Assembly (NCBI GenBank): GCA_035461175.1
Contig: DATHVR010000114.1
Coordinates: forward strand, 1-51,853
Length of the DNA: 51,853 nucleotides
Origin: DATHVR01 sp035461175
GTDB taxonomy: Bacteria; Actinomycetota; Acidimicrobiia; Spongiisociales; ZC4RG35
Direction of reading: 5' to 3'
The stretch's first letter is position 1. Every line of letters starts with the position of its first letter. A program made the translations under genes and the position numbers. Shown here one piece after another: positions 8,836 through 17,154 of this stretch. Below the pieces are notes generated by a model. The model searched no databases and had not been told where the DNA came from. It saw nothing but the letters and a program-made list of their open reading frames with translations.

Positions 8836-9857
8836 CGGCCTCGCTGGAGCATCCGGTCGACACCAAGCCGCTTATCGAGGTCCGCAACCTCGAGAAGCGT
8901 TTCCCCATTTCTCGTGGACTCTTCAGGACTCCGACCGAGTTCGTACACGCCGTCGACGGCATCAGCTTCGAGATCGCCTCGGGCGAGAGTCTGGGTCTGG
9001 TCGGCGAGTCAGGATGCGGCAAGTCCACCACCGGACGCATGCTGGTCAAGCTGATGGAGCCCACCGAGGGACAGATCCTCTTCCTCGAGGAAGGCGAGCA
9101 GCGCGACGTCGCTCACGTGGGGGGATCGGATGTTAAGGCGTTCCGGCGTCGCATCCAGATGATCTTCCAGGACCCCTACGAGTCGATGAACCCGCGCCGG
9201 ACGATCTTCGACACGGTGTCCGAGCCCCTCTCCGTGCAGGGCGTGGGAACCGTCAGTCACCGCGAGGAGCGCGTGCTGGATCTGTTGCGCCTGGTCGGGC
9301 TCACCCCGCCCGAGAACTTCCTGTTCCGCTTCCCCCACGAGCTCTCAGGTGGGCAGCGGCAACGGGTGGCCGTCGCCCGCGCCCTGGTCATGAATCCCGA
9401 CTTCGTGGTCGCCGACGAACCTACCTCCATGCTGGATGTGTCGATCCGCATCTCGATCATGGAGCTGATGACCAACCTGGCCAAGGAACTGGGCGTCTCC
9501 TACCTCTACATCACCCACGACCTCGCCGTGGCTCGCTACATGTGCGACCGGATCGCAGTCATGTATCTGGGCAAGATCGTCGAGATCGGACCCACCGAGC
9601 AGATTCTCGCCAATCCCAAGCATCCCTACACCAAGGCGTTGCTCTCGGCCGTACCGGTTCCCGACCCGTCTCATCAGCGCACGCCGGTCGAGATCAAAGG
9701 CGGCATTTCCAAGGCAATCAACCCGTCTCCCGAGTGCCGCTTCATACAACGCTGCCCCTACGCCGCCGAAGTCTGTTACGAGAACCCCCACCCTCCGCTG
9801 GAGGACCACAACGACAACCATTTCGTCGCCTGCTACCGGGTCGACGAGATCAGCTGA
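8832..9857 (+). CDS. ABC transporter ATPase, DppF/OppF type
   Basis: A 341-residue ATPase, second half of the ATPase heterodimer. Walker A is GESGCGKSTTGRML, the signature is ELSGGQRQRVAVARAL, Walker B is FVVADEPTSMLD, and ITHD holds the switch histidine. The C-terminal domain has ECRFIQRCPYAAEVC, the same cysteine pattern as its partner. The start at 8832 is fixed by the ATGA overlap and by the family N-terminus (LIEVRNLEKRFP); the open frame extends upstream into the previous gene. A second permease pair follows with no gap, so this ATPase may serve both pairs. Confidence 0.94.
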   Translation: MTASLEHPVDTKPLIEVRNLEKRFPISRGLFRTPTEFVHAVDGISFEIASGESLGLVGESGCGKSTTGRMLVKLMEPTEGQILFLEEGEQRDVAHVGGSDVKAFRRRIQMIFQDPYESMNPRRTIFDTVSEPLSVQGVGTVSHREERVLDLLRLVGLTPPENFLFRFPHELSGGQRQRVAVARALVMNPDFVVADEPTSMLDVSIRISIMELMTNLAKELGVSYLYITHDLAVARYMCDRIAVMYLGKIVEIGPTEQILANPKHPYTKALLSAVPVPDPSHQRTPVEIKGGISKAINPSPECRFIQRCPYAAEVCYENPHPPLEDHNDNHFVACYRVDEIS

Positions 9858-11090
9858 GTGGCGGAGCGGCCCGAAGGGGTAGCGCAACCCGAGGTCGATG
9901 ATCGGCGGGTTCCATGGCTGCTCACATTCCTGGCTCGCCGGGTGGTATGGGCGACGGTGACCCTGTTCGTCTACATCAGCTTCCTGTTCTTCTTCATCAA
10001 CTGGTGGGTGCCGTTCGCAGGTGGGGGACGGGCCGGGGCGGTGGCGGCGGCAACCGAGCCGCAACCGTCCTTGCTGAGCGGCTACTGGAGCTTCCTCGGC
10101 GATCTCGTCACCGGCAACATGACCGTGTGCACGGTGGGGGAGAGCTGGCAAGGGGAGGGCGCCCTGAGCGTGTGCCTGGGCCAGGCCCTGCCCGTGACCC
10201 TGTTCATCTTCGTGGTGGGAGCCGTGTTCGCCTACCTGATCGGCGATTACCTGGGCCGGATTGGAGCCTGGCGCAGACAGAGGATGCTGTCGGGGGGAGT
10301 GTCGTTCCTGGGAGTGCTCTCCGCCACCGTCTTCCCCCCGTTTCTCGTGTTCGTGCTGGTGTGGCTGTTCACCGATCCGCTCTATGACCTGCTCCAGTTC
10401 CTGGGGCTCGACACCAACAACGCTCCGCTATGGAATCAGGCACCGTTCGGCCAGGGCACCGCCTTCATGTTCATCACGATCGGCCTGGTGGTGGCGGTGG
10501 TGGCCGGTGTGATCGTCCGCGGGTATGCCCGCCGCCGTCGGCGCTGGCTGCTGGCGACTCTCTCCCTCCCCACCATGTTCGTGTCCCTGGCAGTCGGCCT
10601 GGTGCTGTCGGGGTACAGCGAGTATGTCCTCGATGTGCTCTTCAGGTACGGGGCGGGTGTCCCGGTGGGTCGGGGCACGCCGGTGCTGGCCCTGGTCGGA
10701 TTCGTCCTGGTGGCATTCGGACAGATCTTGTTCATGATGCGGGTCAGCGTCGAAGATGAACGGGCCGAGGACTACGTTCTCACCGCCTGGGCCAAGGGCC
10801 TGACCAAACGGGAGATCCGCGACGTTCACATTGCCCGCAACGCCATGGCTCCCACGGTGGCGGCCTCGTTCCTGACCGTGCCCACGATCCTGGCGGGAAT
10901 GGTGATCGTCGAGTCCGAGATGGACCTGCACGGCATGGCAACTCAGTTCTTCAGCGCACTGATCAACAAGGATGTGCCGGCAGTGATGGGCATCCTCGTG
11001 ATCCTCGGGGCGCTCGGGGTGGGATTACGGCTGGCCTCCGACCTGGTAATCGCCATTCTCGATCCCCGGCTGCGGAGCGAAGGATCGTGA
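9858..11090 (+). CDS. Second ABC permease, DppB/OppB type (B2)
   Basis: A 410-residue permease that starts at a GTG directly after the TGA of the ATPase gene. A cytoplasmic N-terminus precedes FLARRVVWATVTLFVYISFL. The EAA loop is LTAWAKGLTKREIRDVHIAR and the C-terminus is AILDPRLRSEGS, both diagnostic of the family. The loop after helix 1 has an insertion with two cysteines (MTVCTVGE and LSVCLGQ, near residues 93 and 112) that could form an extracytoplasmic disulfide. An additional hydrophobic hairpin lies near residues 195-255. It differs markedly from B1, so this is not a recent duplication. Confidence 0.88.
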   Translation: MAERPEGVAQPEVDDRRVPWLLTFLARRVVWATVTLFVYISFLFFFINWWVPFAGGGRAGAVAAATEPQPSLLSGYWSFLGDLVTGNMTVCTVGESWQGEGALSVCLGQALPVTLFIFVVGAVFAYLIGDYLGRIGAWRRQRMLSGGVSFLGVLSATVFPPFLVFVLVWLFTDPLYDLLQFLGLDTNNAPLWNQAPFGQGTAFMFITIGLVVAVVAGVIVRGYARRRRRWLLATLSLPTMFVSLAVGLVLSGYSEYVLDVLFRYGAGVPVGRGTPVLALVGFVLVAFGQILFMMRVSVEDERAEDYVLTAWAKGLTKREIRDVHIARNAMAPTVAASFLTVPTILAGMVIVESEMDLHGMATQFFSALINKDVPAVMGILVILGALGVGLRLASDLVIAILDPRLRSEGS

Positions 11091-12016
11091 CCTCCGTGAC
11101 CGCCGCCCCCGACGCCACCTACCGGCCGCAGTGGCGGGTCGTACTGGCCAATCGCAAAGTCATGGTGGGGTTGGGCCTACTGGGGCTGTTCCTCCTCGCC
11201 ATCCCGGGCCATTTCGTGCTCCAGGAACTGGTGTGGCAGAACCCGGGCGTCTACGACCCCGTCTTCGGCTACGACCAGACTGTCCAGCATCCCACCGGGC
11301 CCTCCGGCGCCCACTGGTTGGGTACCGACAGCCGGGGCCGGGACGTGGTTTCGATCCTCACCGCCGCCGCCCGGCCCACCATGACCGTGGCGCTCACCGC
11401 CGGTGTGGCGATCGGCGTCATCTCCCTGCTGCTGGGTTCGATTGCCGCCTACCGGCGGGGCTGGGTCGACTCGATCGTGAGCCACGTCGGTGACGCGATG
11501 GTGCTGCTGCCGCCGCTGCTGGCCGTCCTCGTGTTGGGGGTGGGGCGGCCTGACGAGGTGTTCGGATCGGTCGAAGTAGGCATCACCTTCGGGGTGCTGT
11601 ATGCCCTCGGCCCCGCCACCGCCGCCGTCCGGGCGGCTGCCCTCACCGTGATGGCCAAGCCCTTCATCGATGCCGCCCGGGTGGCGGGCGGGGGAGGGGC
11701 CTGGCTCGTCTCTCGCCACGTGCTGCCCCATCTCGTGCCGCAGGCGGCGGTCCAGACCATGATCGGGGTTACGGGAGCGGTGGTGGCCGAGGCCTTTCTC
11801 TCCTACGACGCCGCCGTCGGAGAGGTGATCGGCTTCGGGCAGATGGTCTACGACGGGATCACCTGGGCCGAGCTCTTTTCCGGGATCGCCGCCACCCCGT
11901 GGTGGGTGATGATCGCCGGGGCGGGGGCCATCTCCCTGGTTGCCGCTGCCTTCTATTTGCTGGGGATCGGGCTGCGGGAGGCCTTCGACCCCAAGACACA
12001 CCGCTCGGTCATCTAG
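11087..12016 (+). CDS. Second ABC permease, DppC/OppC type (C2)
   Basis: A 309-residue permease, coupled to B2 by a GTGA overlap (11087-11090). It shows the family segment HWLGTDSRGRDVVSILTAAA and an EAA loop around KPFIDAARVAGGGGAWLVSR, and ends FDPKTHRSVI. Its length is close to standard DppC, unlike the expanded C1. Its stop codon shares a CTAG (12013-12016) with the stop of the gene on the opposite strand. It should form a membrane heterodimer with B2. Confidence 0.89.
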   Translation: MTSVTAAPDATYRPQWRVVLANRKVMVGLGLLGLFLLAIPGHFVLQELVWQNPGVYDPVFGYDQTVQHPTGPSGAHWLGTDSRGRDVVSILTAAARPTMTVALTAGVAIGVISLLLGSIAAYRRGWVDSIVSHVGDAMVLLPPLLAVLVLGVGRPDEVFGSVEVGITFGVLYALGPATAAVRAAALTVMAKPFIDAARVAGGGGAWLVSRHVLPHLVPQAAVQTMIGVTGAVVAEAFLSYDAAVGEVIGFGQMVYDGITWAELFSGIAATPWWVMIAGAGAISLVAAAFYLLGIGLREAFDPKTHRSVI

Positions 12017-12930
12017 CCCCGGAACGGCATCCGCTGGATGACGGCTTCTCCCGTGATGCTCACCACCCCGCCGTCGAGGAGGGGGACGGCGGGGCAGTCC
12101 AGGATGAGCCGGTGATACGTGACGCCCGGTGACACCACTGCCACCTGTTCGGTTTGGGAGCGACAGGTGTCGGGTTCGACGTCGCGGAAGTCGTCGACCG
12201 CCCCAACGCCGGTGACGGCGAGCCGACCGTCGTCGATCTCCTCGAGATGCATCACGGGAATACCGTCGCTGCCGTGAAGATTGGCGTAATCGCCAGGGAA
12301 AGTCCCCTCCTCCGGAAACTGGACCCAGGTTCCGGCTTCGACCTCCAGGACCAGTTCGACGTCACCCTCCACCGTGATCGTGCCGCCCAGCCTCGGCAGG
12401 TCCTCGCGGGTGAGGGTAGAGGCCACGCCCACCGTGCCCTCGACCGTCACCGTGGCCGTGTCGCGCAGATCGGTGATCTCGGGACAAGTGACCGCCACCG
12501 TGGAGATCCCCAGGTCGGTGTTGACCTCGCCCGGCTCGATCTCACATTCGCCGGGGTCGAGATAGAAGTCGAGTCCGTCGTAGGTGACGTGATCAACGAA
12601 GAGCGCCCCGTCGTCGTCTTGGGCAAAGGTGATGCGGTCCCCCGATCCCGCCAGGGTGTATCCCGACATTGTGGAGTCCTCTCCCTGCAGCGTGAAAGTA
12701 CCCGGACGGTCACCGGACACGGTGAGTGTGCCTCCGACGTGGGTGGTGGGATCGATGACCGGGTGACCGTCGGCAACAGTTGTGGAGGTCGATTCCTGGT
12801 CAGGAACCTCCATGCCGGTCGGGGTGGCTGCCTCGGCCGGGCCAAGGTCCGGAAACATCAAACCCGCCAGGAGCACCATCCCACCCACCACCGCCAGGGC
12901 GGCGACGATCAACGCCAAGAGAGCACGCAT
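12013..12930 (-). CDS. Exported beta-rich protein with an internal domain duplication, function unknown
   Basis: A 305-residue protein I do not recognise. An N-terminal hydrophobic segment (residues 4-26, LLALIVAALAVVGGMVLLAG) suggests a signal anchor. A Ser/Thr linker follows to about residue 62. Two similar halves come next: one begins GGTLTVSGD (residue 67) with cysteines 129 and 149, the other begins GGTITVEGD (residue 182) with cysteines 256 and 279. Each half ends with a valine-rich strand after DCP or TCP. The Cys pairs probably form disulfides outside the cell. The start at 12930 is preferred over upstream codons because TACCCT lies 7 bases before it and the signal anchor begins there. 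Confidence 0.75.
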   Translation of the reverse strand: MRALLALIVAALAVVGGMVLLAGLMFPDLGPAEAATPTGMEVPDQESTSTTVADGHPVIDPTTHVGGTLTVSGDRPGTFTLQGEDSTMSGYTLAGSGDRITFAQDDDGALFVDHVTYDGLDFYLDPGECEIEPGEVNTDLGISTVAVTCPEITDLRDTATVTVEGTVGVASTLTREDLPRLGGTITVEGDVELVLEVEAGTWVQFPEEGTFPGDYANLHGSDGIPVMHLEEIDDGRLAVTGVGAVDDFRDVEPDTCRSQTEQVAVVSPGVTYHRLILDCPAVPLLDGGVVSITGEAVIQRMPFRG

Positions 12931-12937
12931 CCCTCTC

Positions 12938-12943
12938 AGGGTA
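12938..12943 (-). promoter_or_regulatory. Candidate -10 element (TACCCT on minus strand)
   Basis: Read on the minus strand, TACCCT ends 7 bases before the ATG at 12930. Those 7 bases are GAGAGGG, which abuts the ATG too closely for a normal Shine-Dalgarno. It fits a leaderless transcript. Confidence 0.4.
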
Positions 12944-12955
12944 GGGGTCCCTTTG

Positions 12956-12974
12956 TCCCCCACGAAGTGGGGGA
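12956..12974. repeat. Inverted repeat, 8-bp stem with 3-base loop
   Basis: TCCCCCAC, loop GAA, GTGGGGGA. It sits just upstream of the promoter of the minus-strand gene and may be part of a dispersed intergenic repeat. Confidence 0.6.
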
Positions 12975-13053
12975 AGGTCCCTGCCGCCCGAGCTTGCGGG
13001 AGGCGGGAGGTAGGGGGCAACTGCGTCCCCTGACCTGTGAGGCGCGCTCTAGC

Positions 13054-13068
13054 CGGCCCTTCGGGCCG
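13054..13068. repeat. Inverted repeat, 6-bp stem with TTC loop
   Basis: CGGCCC, TTC, GGGCCG forms a compact GC hairpin in the middle of the repeat-rich intergenic region. Confidence 0.55.
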
Positions 13069-13132
13069 CCCCCTACCCCGCTGTGATGACTATCCCACCA
13101 CCACCGGCGGGGGCCCCTTCCCCCCTCGCTTC

Positions 13133-13210
<78 letters not shown>

Positions 13211-13211
13211 T

Positions 13212-13217
13212 TATCGT
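13212..13217 (+). promoter_or_regulatory. Candidate -10 element (TATCGT) of the lipid operon
   Basis: TATCGT ends 7 bases before the ATG at 13225. It overlaps an in-frame GTG at 13216, which argues for the ATG as the true start. No Shine-Dalgarno is present. Confidence 0.5.
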
Positions 13218-13224
13218 GCCGCCC

Positions 13225-14364
13225 ATGGCTGGTCCCCTGGAAGGTCTGCGCGTGGTCGAACTGGGCGGCATCGGGCCGGTGCCTCATGCCGGAATGATGC
13301 TGGCCGACCTGGGTGCCGAGGTCATCCAGATCATCCGGCCGGGGACGGTCGACGACCCCGCCACCCGGGCCGACGTTCTCAACCGGGGCAAGCTGTCGAT
13401 GGCTGTTGAGCTGAAGGCTGAGGGAGCGGCCGGTCTGATCCTGAAGCTGGTGGCAGGTTCACAGGCCCTCGTCGAAGGGTTCCGCCCCGGGGTGGCGGAG
13501 CGGCTCGGGCTGGGACCGGACGAATGCCGGGCGATCAACCCGGCCCTCGTCTACGGCCGCATGACCGGCTGGGGACAGGAGGGGCCGCTGGCTACCACCG
13601 CCGGGCACGACATCGACTACATCGCCGTGTCCGGGGCGCTGGGAGCGATCGGACCTCCCGATCGGCCCTATCCGCCCCTCAACCTGGTGGGCGACTTCGG
13701 TGGGGGGTCCATGCTGCTGTTGGCCGGGGTCTTGGCCGCTCTGGTGCGGGCGGGGACTTCCGGCGAGGGAGACGTGGTGGATGCGGCCATGGTCGACGGC
13801 TCGGCCTTGCTCATGGCAATGCACCACGGGGCGTTGGCGGGCGGTTGGTGGACCGGGCACCGCGGCCGCGACCTCTTCGACGGGTCGGCGCCCTTCTACA
13901 CCACCTATGAGACCGCCGACGGGAAGTGGATGGCGGTGGGGGCGCTGGAGCCGCATTTCTACGCCCGCTTGCTGGCGGGCCTGGGTCTCGACCCCGACGA
14001 TCTCCCCGGGCAGATGGAACGGGACCGATGGCCGGACATGCGGGTCGAGATGGCCCACCGCTTCCGTGCCCGGACCCGGGCCGAATGGGAGGAGGTGTTC
14101 TCCGGTACCGACGCTTGCGTCGTCGGGGTTTACGACATGAAAGAAGCACCCGGTCATCCCCACAACCGTTCCCGCGGCACATTTGTGGAGAGGGAGGGGG
14201 TCGTGCAGCCTGCTCCCGCCCCCAGGTTCGTCGCCGGAACGCAACCGCCCGGACCGGTGCCCCGGCCGGGGCAACACACGGCTCTCTTGCTGGAGCGGCT
14301 GGGAGTTGACCCCCGGGACGTCTCTAGACTGGCGCGGGACGGGGTAGTCCAGCTCGAGGAGTAG
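13225..14364 (+). CDS. Alpha-methylacyl-CoA racemase, CoA-transferase family III
   Basis: A 379-residue enzyme that interconverts (2R)- and (2S)-methylacyl-CoA, allowing beta-oxidation of branched or sterol side chains. It aligns well from memory with Mycobacterium tuberculosis Mcr: MAGPLEGLRVVELGG at the N-terminus, RMTGWGQEGPL, then the catalytic residues His and Asp in AGHDIDYI, Asp in VGDFGGGSM, and Glu in GALEPHFY. All expected catalytic residues are present, which favours racemase over formyl- or succinyl-CoA transferase. The ATG at 13225 matches the family start; GTG at 13216 is a weaker alternative. It is first in an operon of fatty-acid genes. Confidence 0.9.
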   Translation: MAGPLEGLRVVELGGIGPVPHAGMMLADLGAEVIQIIRPGTVDDPATRADVLNRGKLSMAVELKAEGAAGLILKLVAGSQALVEGFRPGVAERLGLGPDECRAINPALVYGRMTGWGQEGPLATTAGHDIDYIAVSGALGAIGPPDRPYPPLNLVGDFGGGSMLLLAGVLAALVRAGTSGEGDVVDAAMVDGSALLMAMHHGALAGGWWTGHRGRDLFDGSAPFYTTYETADGKWMAVGALEPHFYARLLAGLGLDPDDLPGQMERDRWPDMRVEMAHRFRARTRAEWEEVFSGTDACVVGVYDMKEAPGHPHNRSRGTFVEREGVVQPAPAPRFVAGTQPPGPVPRPGQHTALLLERLGVDPRDVSRLARDGVVQLEE

Positions 14365-14369
14365 ATGTA

Positions 14370-16217
14370 ATGGCCGAAGACACATTGGCACAGCGTGAGG
14401 CCAAAGAGATCGAAGCGGCCGTAGCCGGGCGCACGATCGTCGACGTCTTCGCCGACAACGCCGCCCGATACGGCGACCGGCCGGCTGTTCACTATCGCGA
14501 GGGCTCGGCGTGGAAGACTCTGACCTGGTCCGAGTATCGCCGCCAGGTGCTGGAACTGGCCGCCGGGCTCGCCTCACTGGGGCTGGAAAAGGACGGGTTC
14601 GCCGCCATCCAGGCCACCAACCGGCCCGAACACATGATGGCCGATCTCGCCGCCATCCATCTCGGCGCCACCGGGGTCACCGTCTATTCCACCCTCTCGC
14701 CGCCCCAGGTGGCATACATCGCCAACGACTGCGGTGCCACCGTGGCGATTCTGGAGAACCGGGACTTTCTCAAGACCTGGGAGCAGATCAAGCCGGATCT
14801 CCCCAATCTGCGCTATGCCGTCCTGATGGACGACGCCGGGGATTTCGCCGGCATGGACTGGGTCCTGTCGCTCGCGGACGTGATGGAACGGGGCCGGGCG
14901 GCCCTGGCCGAGAATCCGGATCTGATCGACACGAGCGGGATCGAACCGGAGGGATTGGCCACCCTGATCTACACCTCCGGCACCACCGGTCACCCCAAGG
15001 GCGTGATGATCACTCATCGCAACGTGTTGTGGACCACAGAGTCGGTACGGCGCACGGTCGAGCTTCCCGAGCACCCGCGACTGGTGTCTTATCTTCCCCT
15101 GGCCCACATCGCCGAACGCCTGGCCGGCCACTATCTGGCTATCTTCACGGCGGCCGAGGTGTGGACCTGTCCCGACATGGCCGAGGTGCTGGAGTACATC
15201 CAGGCCGCCCGTCCCTCCCTCTTCGTCGGCGTTCCCCGGGTGTGGGAGAAGTTCTCCACCCGCCTCCACTCCCGGTTCGAGGAAACCGAGGGGATCAAGG
15301 GGACGCTGCTGAACAAGGCGATCGATCTGGGCTTGAAGCGGGTCGACGCCGAGCAGGCCGGGAAGTCGCTGGGAGGTTTCGAAGGTTTCCTGCAGGGACT
15401 ACTCGACAAGGTGGCGCTGAGCAAGGTGCGCGAGCAATTGGGCATGGATGCCGTCACCTACGCCATCAGCGCCGCCGCCCCCATCGCCCCTGAGTTGCTG
15501 CGGTTCTTCCAGGGTCTGGGCATCCCCCTCTACGAGCTCTACGGAATGTCGGAGAACACCGGCCCCGCCACCACCAACCGCCCCGACGCCAACCGGATCG
15601 GTTCGGTCGGCATCCCTCTGGCCGGAGTCGAGGTCAAGCTCGGCGACGACGGCGAGGTGCTGATGCGGGGCGGGATCGTGGCCGCCGGCTACTACAACCT
15701 GCCCCAGGAGACGGCCTCGACCTTCGCCTCGGACGGCTGGCTCCACTCCGGAGACCTGGGGCGGATCGACGAGGATGGCTACATCTACATCGTGGGCCGG
15801 AAGAAGGAGATCCTGATCACGGCGGCGGGCAAGAACATTGCTCCCGCCAAGCTGGAGACGATCCTGGGCAACCACCCGCTCATTTCCAAGGCATGCCTCG
15901 TCGGCGACGGCCGCAACTTCCTGACCATGGTCGTGGCCCTGGATGCCGAGGAAGCACCGCTGTGGGCCGAGAAGCACGGGGTTCCGTTCGAGGGGCTGAG
16001 CTCCTTCTCCCGCCACGCCCAGGTCGTGGCCGAGATCGACCGGGCGGTGGTCGAGGCCAACCAGGAGGTGGCCCGGGCCGAGCAGGTGAAAAAGCACGTG
16101 ATCGTGCCCGACGAGTGGAGTCCCGAGAGCGGCGAGGTGACACCGTCCCTCAAGCTCAAGCGGCGGGTGGTGCTCGAGCGCTACTCCGACGAAATCGAGC
16201 AGATGTACGCCGGCTGA
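14370..16217 (+). CDS. Long-chain fatty acid-CoA ligase, FadD15 type
   Basis: A 615-residue AMP-forming ligase. The P-loop is LIYTSGTTGHPKGVMITHRN, the adenine-binding segment is YELYGMSENTGP, the ribose aspartate is in HSGDLGRIDEDGY, and the linker and C-domain read GRKKEILITAAGKNIAP. The size and the linker wording match the FadD15 group of long-chain ligases. It produces fatty acyl-CoA for the racemase and dehydrogenase beside it. A GAGGAG element lies 8 bases before the ATG. It differs in family from the ACS-like ligase at the start of the window. Confidence 0.9.
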   Translation: MAEDTLAQREAKEIEAAVAGRTIVDVFADNAARYGDRPAVHYREGSAWKTLTWSEYRRQVLELAAGLASLGLEKDGFAAIQATNRPEHMMADLAAIHLGATGVTVYSTLSPPQVAYIANDCGATVAILENRDFLKTWEQIKPDLPNLRYAVLMDDAGDFAGMDWVLSLADVMERGRAALAENPDLIDTSGIEPEGLATLIYTSGTTGHPKGVMITHRNVLWTTESVRRTVELPEHPRLVSYLPLAHIAERLAGHYLAIFTAAEVWTCPDMAEVLEYIQAARPSLFVGVPRVWEKFSTRLHSRFEETEGIKGTLLNKAIDLGLKRVDAEQAGKSLGGFEGFLQGLLDKVALSKVREQLGMDAVTYAISAAAPIAPELLRFFQGLGIPLYELYGMSENTGPATTNRPDANRIGSVGIPLAGVEVKLGDDGEVLMRGGIVAAGYYNLPQETASTFASDGWLHSGDLGRIDEDGYIYIVGRKKEILITAAGKNIAPAKLETILGNHPLISKACLVGDGRNFLTMVVALDAEEAPLWAEKHGVPFEGLSSFSRHAQVVAEIDRAVVEANQEVARAEQVKKHVIVPDEWSPESGEVTPSLKLKRRVVLERYSDEIEQMYAG

Positions 16218-16230
16218 GCGGGAACGGATT

Positions 16231-17154
16231 ATGACGCAACAGGTGGTCGGATTCGACGAGCGCGTCGCCATCGTCACCGGAGCCGGGGGCGGCCTCGGGC
16301 GGCAATTCGCCCTGGAACTGGCCCGGCGCGGCGCCCGGGTGGTGGTCAACGATCTGGGCGGCGCCCTCGATGGGTCGGGTTCCTCGGCTCGAGCCGCCGA
16401 GGCGGTCGTCGAGGAGATTCGGGCCGCCGGAGGCGAAGCGGTGGCCAATTTCGATTCCGTGGCTGATCCCGCGTCGGGAGCCGCCATCGTCCAGCAGGCA
16501 CTGGACGAGTACGGCACCGTCGACGTCGTGATCAGCAACGCCGGCATCCTGCGCGACCGTAGCTTCGCCAATATGACCATCGAGGAACTCCATGCCGCCC
16601 TCGATGTCCACCTTCGGGGCGGGTTCTATGTGGCGATGCCCGCCTTCAAGGTCATGAAGGAAAAGGGCTATGGACGGTTCGTGTTCACCTCTTCCAATGC
16701 CGGCATTCTGGGCAACTTCGGTCAGGCCAACTACGGGGCAGCCAAGATGGGATTGATCGGCCTCTCCAACGTCCTCGCTATCGAAGGAGCCAAGTACGGG
16801 ATCAAGGCGAATGTGGTCGCTCCCGTGGCGCGGACCCGCATGACCGAGGAGTTGCTGGGGCCCATGGCGGAGCATTTCGACCCGGCGCTGGTGGCCCCGA
16901 TGGTGGTCTATCTGGCCTCCGAGGCGTGTGAGGTCACCCACGAGATCTACTCGGCCGGCGGGGGTCGCTACGCCCGCTTTTTCGTGGGGCTGACGCCGGG
17001 CTGGTACTCCGGTGAAGGGGAGGCGCCCACGGTCGACCAGATCGCCGGGCGGCTGGAGTCGATCCGGTCCGAGGAGGGCTATTCGGTCCTGGGGAGCGCC
17101 ACCGAGGAGCTCCAACAACTCGGGCGCCTGATCGCTGGAGGAGGTGCCTCATGA
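16231..17154 (+). CDS. Short-chain dehydrogenase, 3-hydroxyacyl-CoA dehydrogenase-like (HSD17B4 type)
   Basis: A 307-residue classical SDR. The NAD-binding motif is VTGAGGGLGR with VVVNDLGGALDG after the second strand. The NAG motif is ISNAGILRDRSF and the catalytic Ser-Tyr-Lys is in SSNAGILGNFGQANYGAAK. The wording NDLGG and GILRDRSF is characteristic of the dehydrogenase domain of peroxisomal multifunctional enzyme 2 and its bacterial relatives, which act on (3R)-hydroxyacyl-CoA. The extra C-terminal segment (from about residue 240) is also seen in that group. It overlaps the next gene by ATGA. A role in beta-oxidation of branched acyl chains fits the operon. Confidence 0.87.
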   Translation: MTQQVVGFDERVAIVTGAGGGLGRQFALELARRGARVVVNDLGGALDGSGSSARAAEAVVEEIRAAGGEAVANFDSVADPASGAAIVQQALDEYGTVDVVISNAGILRDRSFANMTIEELHAALDVHLRGGFYVAMPAFKVMKEKGYGRFVFTSSNAGILGNFGQANYGAAKMGLIGLSNVLAIEGAKYGIKANVVAPVARTRMTEELLGPMAEHFDPALVAPMVVYLASEACEVTHEIYSAGGGRYARFFVGLTPGWYSGEGEAPTVDQIAGRLESIRSEEGYSVLGSATEELQQLGRLIAGGGAS

